Below, in pieces: positions 7,573 through 10,460 of a stretch of DNA of 10,460 nt (positions within the stretch are counted from its first letter, which is position 1; every line of letters begins with the position of its first letter). A program made the translations under genes and the position numbers. The stretch is taken from positions 1 through 10,460 of the forward strand of contig CANQGN010000041.1 of assembly GCA_947623215.1 (NCBI GenBank), given 5' to 3'. Under the pieces are notes generated by a model. The model was not told the origin of the DNA and did not search any database. It was given only the letters and a program-made list of their open reading frames with translations. The DNA is from an uncultured Clostridia bacterium (GTDB taxonomy: Bacteria > Bacillota > Clostridia > Oscillospirales > Acutalibacteraceae).

Positions 7573-8667
7573 TTATACGTTAAAGCGGAAGAGCACAATG
7601 TCGCCATCGCGCATAACGTAGTCTTTGCCTTCCGAGCGAACCAGCCCTTTCTCGCGGGCGGCGGCCATAGAGCCGCAGGCAATAAAATCGTCGTAGGCAA
7701 TTACTTCGGCGCGAATAAAGCCCCGCTCAAAGTCGCTGTGTATTTTCCCGGCGGCCTGCGGTGCCTTCGTGCCCGCGCGAATGGTCCAGGCGCGTACCTC
7801 CGGCTTGCCGGCGGTCAGGTAAGAGATAAGCCCCAGCAGGGAGTAGCAGGACTGAATTAAACGAGTCAGGCCGGAGCAGCCCAGCCCCAGCTCCTGCAAA
7901 AAGAGGGCCTGTTCCGCCGGGTCCATGGCGGCAATGTCTGCCTCTATGGCGGCGCATATCGGCAGCACCGCCGCCCCCTCCGCCGCTGCGGCGGCCTTGA
8001 CCGCGCAGTAGCGGGGGTTGGCTTCTAAGTCGCCGGTTAAGTCGTCTTCGCCCATGTTGCAGGCGTAAATCACCGGCTTGTCGCTGAGTAAGCCCAGCGT
8101 TGCAATCAGCTCTTTTTGCTCTTCCTCACAGGGGAAAGAGCGGGCGGAGCGGCCGCTCTCTAAATGGGCGTAAAGGTCTTTAAAAAGGGTGAGCTGAGAG
8201 GCGAGCGTTTTGTCGCCCTTCATGGCCTTGGCGGTGCGGTCAATGCGGCGTTCCAGCACCTCCATGTCAGAAAAAATGAGCTCAAAATTGATGGTTTCCA
8301 TGTCGCGCTCGGGGTTCACGCCGCCCTCTACGTGCACAATGTCGTCGTTTACAAAACACCGCACCACGTGCACAATGGCGTCTACCTCGCGAATGTGCGA
8401 TAAAAACTGGTTGCCCAGCCCCTCGCCTTTGGAGGCGCCCTTTACCAGCCCCGCAATGTCTACAAACTCCACCGTGGCGGGGGTCACTTTTTCGGGGTTG
8501 TAAATCTCGGCCAGCCGGTCCAGCCGTTCGTCCGGTACCGCCACGACCCCCACGTTGGGTTCAATGGTGCAAAAGGGAAAATTGGCCGAGGCCGCCCCCG
8601 CATTGGTAATGGCGTTAAATAAGGTGGATTTGCCGACGTTCGGCAGCCCTACAATTCCTAATTTCAT
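7573..8667 (-). CDS. ychF: Ribosome-binding ATPase YchF (OLA1 family)
   Basis: YchF is a conserved Obg-family P-loop protein that binds ribosomes and hydrolyses ATP rather than GTP; it is linked to translation and stress responses. At 364 residues it has the usual length. GLPNVGKST (7-15) is the P-loop, DIAG (70-73) is the G3 motif, and NMGE (204-207) replaces the NKxD of true GTPases, the hallmark of this ATP-binding subfamily. A helical insert is followed by a C-terminal TGS domain (about 280-364) that ends in the typical DGDIVLFRFNV. The start at 8667 is fixed by the family N-terminus MKLGIVGLPNVGKS. AAGGAG (8680-8685 on the complement) lies 12 bases before it, a rather long spacing. An integrative element ends just upstream. 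Confidence 0.97.
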   Translation of the reverse strand: MKLGIVGLPNVGKSTLFNAITNAGAASANFPFCTIEPNVGVVAVPDERLDRLAEIYNPEKVTPATVEFVDIAGLVKGASKGEGLGNQFLSHIREVDAIVHVVRCFVNDDIVHVEGGVNPERDMETINFELIFSDMEVLERRIDRTAKAMKGDKTLASQLTLFKDLYAHLESGRSARSFPCEEEQKELIATLGLLSDKPVIYACNMGEDDLTGDLEANPRYCAVKAAAAAEGAAVLPICAAIEADIAAMDPAEQALFLQELGLGCSGLTRLIQSCYSLLGLISYLTAGKPEVRAWTIRAGTKAPQAAGKIHSDFERGFIRAEVIAYDDFIACGSMAAAREKGLVRSEGKDYVMRDGDIVLFRFNV

Positions 8668-8710
8668 TTTTATCTACATCTCCTTATTTATCAAGGTTTT
8701 TTCGGGGCCT

Positions 8711-8744
8711 CAAAATGGTTTTACGCCATTTCTACGCCATTTTG
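8711..8744. repeat. Perfect 8-bp inverted repeat enclosing the tandem 11-bp repeats
   Basis: CAAAATGG (8711-8718) and CCATTTTG (8737-8744) are perfect inverted copies separated by 18 bases. They enclose the first 11-bp direct repeat and overlap the second. The position, between ychF and int, fits the terminal region of the integrative element. Function is inferred from position only. Confidence 0.45.
8721..8742 (-). repeat. Tandem 11-bp direct repeats, possible integrase arm sites
   Basis: On the minus strand the unit AAATGGCGTA(A/G) occurs twice in abutting copies (8721-8731 and 8732-8742), 11 bases apart, which places them on nearly the same face of the helix. A third copy lies at 8806-8816 inside the 3' end of int. 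Tn916-type integrases bind short direct repeats near the element ends through their N-terminal domain, so arm-type sites are a good explanation, but this is not proven. Confidence 0.55.
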
Positions 8745-8749
8745 TTTAG

Positions 8750-8784
8750 AACAGGGGCAGTTTATGGGCACCTCTGCCCCTGTT
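8750..8784. terminator. Perfect 11-bp hairpin after int, possible terminator
   Basis: AACAGGGGCAG (8750-8760) pairs perfectly with CTGCCCCTGTT (8774-8784) around a 13-base loop. It lies 10 bases after the int stop codon on the minus strand. No T-run follows in either direction, so it may be a weak terminator, an RNA stabiliser or a protein-binding palindrome at the element end. Confidence 0.5.
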
Positions 8785-8794
8785 GTACTGCTTG

Positions 8795-9982
8795 TTACGG
8801 CATGATTACGCCATTTACTTCAAACTGCTGTACCGCCTTGCTCAATGAATCATCTGTCACATGAACATAGGTGTCCATCGTTGTTTGAATGCTGGCGTGT
8901 CCCAACAGCTTTTGTAAAACTTTCGGCGGCATTCCGCTTTCAATCGCTCTTGTTGCGTATGTATGTCGTAGAGTGTGCATACAAAACGGGGGTATGCCTG
9001 CTACATCACACAACTTGTAGAGGTGAGTGTCATAAGAGCTGTTCTTGGTTGGCATACCCGTTCGGAAATTGATGAACACCAAATCCCGCATATCAAGGCT
9101 TGCCGTCTGCCCTGTATGCCTGTCTGTATAGGTTAACACCTGTTCCAAGTCCTTTGACATCTTCTGCGATTTTCGCAGTTCCCGCAACTCCAGAAGCAGG
9201 TTGTACGCCCGGTTCGTCAGAGGAATGGTTCTGTAACTGCTCTGTGTCTTGGGTGGGCCGGCACGCCACACTTGCTGCTTATGCCGAAACTCAAGAGCCT
9301 TGTTCACGGTCAGGGTTTTGTTTACCATGTCTACTGCATCCCATGTAAGACCGATCATTTCCCCTGTCCGTAGACCCGTTTCCAGAATCAAAGCATACTG
9401 ATAATAGTTGTGTGAAGTCTTCGCCACTTCAAGGAACTTTCGCTGTTCCTCTATGCTCAACACTCTATGGTCACTCGCTGCCTTAACAGGCTTTGTGTAC
9501 CGCACTCCGTCCATTGGGTGTTTAGATATAACATCGTTCATCACCGCCGCACGGAACATAGTACCCATGGCAATGTATGTCTGACGAATCGTAGACCCGG
9601 CATACGCAGCCATCATATTATTGAGTATCATCTTGCAGTGCATTGGCTTCACATCGGACATACACATCTTGCCAATGGTCGGCTTTACATTTTTCTCGTA
9701 CCGTTCCTTGTAGTTCCTCCGGGTATTCGGAGAGAGGTCAACAATCAGATTGTCATACCAATAATTGAACCATGTATCTACCGTCACAGTAGAGGTAATG
9801 CCTGTCGTGCCGTGCGTGTCCTCATACCTTGAATCCGCCAGCCAGTTGCGGGCTTCCGGCAGAGTATCAAAATACTTTTCCAGCCGCTTGCCGTTCTTAG
9901 TCACATACCGGGCGGAGTATTTTTTGTCCTTGCGCTGGGATAGTCCCTTTCCAAGTTCCCGCCCTTTTAAGTCTTTCGCCAT
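8795..9982 (-). CDS. int: Tyrosine recombinase/integrase, Tn916-type
   Basis: This 395-residue site-specific recombinase integrates and excises the mobile element. Residues 1-60 form an N-terminal arm-binding domain (KYSARYVTKNGKRLEKYFDT is typical). Residues 65-160 form the SAM-like core-binding domain, and residues 170-390 the catalytic domain. Catalytic residues are Arg205 (TGLRTGE), Lys245, His336 and Arg339 (HTLRH), His362 (LLGHASIQTT) and the nucleophile Tyr372, so the enzyme looks active. ATG 9982 is chosen because AAAGGAG precedes it at good distance and the protein then starts like its relatives; an in-frame start at 10063 would add 27 residues running through the promoter. Lower GC and different codon use from the left side of the window support foreign origin. 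The last codons contain a copy of the 11-bp repeat. Confidence 0.95.
   Translation of the reverse strand: MAKDLKGRELGKGLSQRKDKKYSARYVTKNGKRLEKYFDTLPEARNWLADSRYEDTHGTTGITSTVTVDTWFNYWYDNLIVDLSPNTRRNYKERYEKNVKPTIGKMCMSDVKPMHCKMILNNMMAAYAGSTIRQTYIAMGTMFRAAVMNDVISKHPMDGVRYTKPVKAASDHRVLSIEEQRKFLEVAKTSHNYYQYALILETGLRTGEMIGLTWDAVDMVNKTLTVNKALEFRHKQQVWRAGPPKTQSSYRTIPLTNRAYNLLLELRELRKSQKMSKDLEQVLTYTDRHTGQTASLDMRDLVFINFRTGMPTKNSSYDTHLYKLCDVAGIPPFCMHTLRHTYATRAIESGMPPKVLQKLLGHASIQTTMDTYVHVTDDSLSKAVQQFEVNGVIMP
8806..8816 (-). repeat. Third copy of the 11-bp repeat, inside the int 3' end
   Basis: AAATGGCGTAA matches the unit at 8721-8731 exactly and encodes part of the C-terminal VNGVI of the integrase. 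Its presence in coding sequence may be constrained by both roles. Confidence 0.5.
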
Positions 9983-10007
9983 ACTGGGCTCCTTTCTCAG
10001 AAGAAGA

Positions 10008-10059
10008 GAGAAAAGAGCGCAATATACCTTGTACAGTATATCACAAGCGCCCTTTTCTC
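10008..10059. repeat. Imperfect inverted repeat spanning the int promoter
   Basis: The 13-base arm at 10008-10020 matches the reverse complement of 10047-10059 at 12 positions; the mismatch would be a G-U pair in minus-strand RNA. An inner pair ATATAC (10022-10027) and GTATAT (10036-10041) is offset by two bases. The -10 box and most of the spacer of the int promoter lie inside. It could be an operator for a dimeric repressor, or form a hairpin in read-through RNA from xis. Confidence 0.6.
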
Positions 10060-10063
10060 GCAA
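10035..10063 (-). promoter_or_regulatory. Sigma-A-type promoter of int
   Basis: On the minus strand TTGCGA (10058-10063) is followed after exactly 17 bases by TATACT (10035-10040), with five of six matches in the -10 box and four of six in the -35. It lies about 50 bases before the int start codon. A separate int promoter downstream of xis is also known in Tn916-like elements. Confidence 0.7.
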
Positions 10064-10116
10064 TAGTTCTACGCCAATTTTATGAGTAGTAGTCCCGAAC
10101 GAAATGGACCATGACC

Positions 10117-10320
10117 TCAGATAACCAACTGCTCGCTGATAAATTTCTCGAACTCCTTGCGCTTCACCAGCTTCTTTGTGCCAACGTAAAGCACGAAAGG
10201 ACAGTTTGGACTGCGGAGCATACTGTCGATCTTGTTGATGCCAATGTTGGTATATGCTGCCGCTTCACGGACAGACAAGACCGCTTTCTGCGGGATGGGA
10301 ATAGAATTGATCTCATTCAT
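10117..10320 (-). CDS. xis: Excisionase-like protein, Tn916 Xis type
   Basis: This 67-residue protein has the same length as Tn916 Xis and the same layout: a winged-helix/MerR-like helix-turn-helix (LSVREAAAYTNIGINKIDSML, about residues 22-42), then a basic wing (GTKKLVKRKEFEKFI, about 53-67). Such proteins bend DNA at the element ends and direct the integrase to excision. ATG 10320 is chosen because AAGGAGG (10330-10336) lies 9 bases upstream; a TTG at 10341 is in frame but precedes this SD. The gene lies 17 bases after the stop of an upstream gene and 134 bases before int, so it probably shares a transcript with the former. Assignment rests on size, fold pattern and position next to int. 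Confidence 0.82.
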   Translation of the reverse strand: MNEINSIPIPQKAVLSVREAAAYTNIGINKIDSMLRSPNCPFVLYVGTKKLVKRKEFEKFISEQLVI

Positions 10321-10337
10321 AACATTGTTCCTCCTTC

Positions 10338-10460
10338 TCAAAACACCACTTCCGAATCTTCATCAGCATTCGTATCGCCGGAACCTCCATTGCTATCTCC
10401 ACCGTGAGAAGCCCCAAGAATCTTGGAGGTATCTATACGATATGGAGGTAATGAAGCTAT
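10338..10460 (-). CDS. 3' end of an unidentified element gene (5' end missing)
   Basis: On the minus strand a frame is open from the right edge to TGA at 10338-10340, giving the last 40 residues of a protein. It starts with a mixed segment (IASLPPYRIDTSKILG) and ends in a Gly/Ser/Asp/Glu-rich acidic tail finishing EDSEVVF. Such a tail is common in proteins of conjugative elements, but no family can be named from 40 residues. It is supported as coding by its position 17 bases before xis, whose SD follows directly after its stop. Confidence 0.5.
   Translation of the reverse strand: MASLPPYRIDTSKILGASHGGDSNGGSGDTNADEDSEVVF

Noticed and set aside
8685..8713. Possible ychF promoter (TTGAGG, 17 bases, TAAATA on the minus strand)
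   Set aside because: The -10 match is only three of six and it overlaps the ychF SD, so the transcript would start inside or after the SD.
9983..10063. Upstream start of the integrase adding 27 residues
   Set aside because: The extra part covers the int promoter and palindrome, while the ATG at 9982 has a strong SD and gives the normal N-terminus.
1..10460. CRISPR array, tRNA or rRNA genes, or a defence system
   Set aside because: No regularly spaced repeats, no tRNA-like cloverleaf or CCA end, no rRNA signature and no recognisable defence proteins were seen on either strand.

Overview
The window looks like chromosome from a GC-rich, spore-forming Clostridia member, probably gut-associated and Oscillospiraceae/Ruminococcaceae-like. 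The evidence is a full-length SpoIVA, strong AAGGAGG ribosome binding sites, AzlC/AzlD and YchF of Firmicutes type, and strong G/C preference at third codon positions in the left ~8.7 kb. The taxon is inferred from gene content and composition only.

Layout. (1) Positions 1-4743 form one plus-strand block with gaps of at most 34 bases and three overlaps: the 3' part of a 23S rRNA uracil-5 methyltransferase (rlmD/rlmCD type), azlC, azlD, an acyltransferase-3 membrane protein and a small family-2 glycoside hydrolase. It closes with a clear intrinsic terminator. The block mixes housekeeping, amino-acid export and glycan functions, so co-transcription is likely but a common pathway is not shown. 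(2) Positions 4749-6349 hold spoIVA as a single-gene unit, with a good match to a sigma-E promoter in front and a strong terminator behind. (3) Positions 6452-7562 hold a predicted lipoprotein of unknown function with its own sigma-A-type promoter candidate and a long hairpin after it. (4) ychF (7573-8667) lies on the minus strand, convergent with the lipoprotein gene. (5) From about 8700 to the right edge the DNA is less GC-rich and has different codon use. It carries one end of an integrative element: a Tn916-type tyrosine integrase, a 67-residue excisionase-like protein and the 3' end of another gene, all on the minus strand. The element continues beyond the right edge.

The element end lies directly upstream of ychF. 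Between ychF and int are two abutting 11-bp direct repeats and a perfect 11-bp-stem hairpin; a third repeat copy lies inside the 3' end of int. The repeats resemble the arm-type integrase sites expected at the end of such an element. The int promoter candidate lies inside a large imperfect inverted repeat. I see no clearly new multi-gene system. The most informative signals are the att-end architecture, the int promoter palindrome, the sigma-E promoter of spoIVA and a hairpin that may mask the azlC ribosome binding site.
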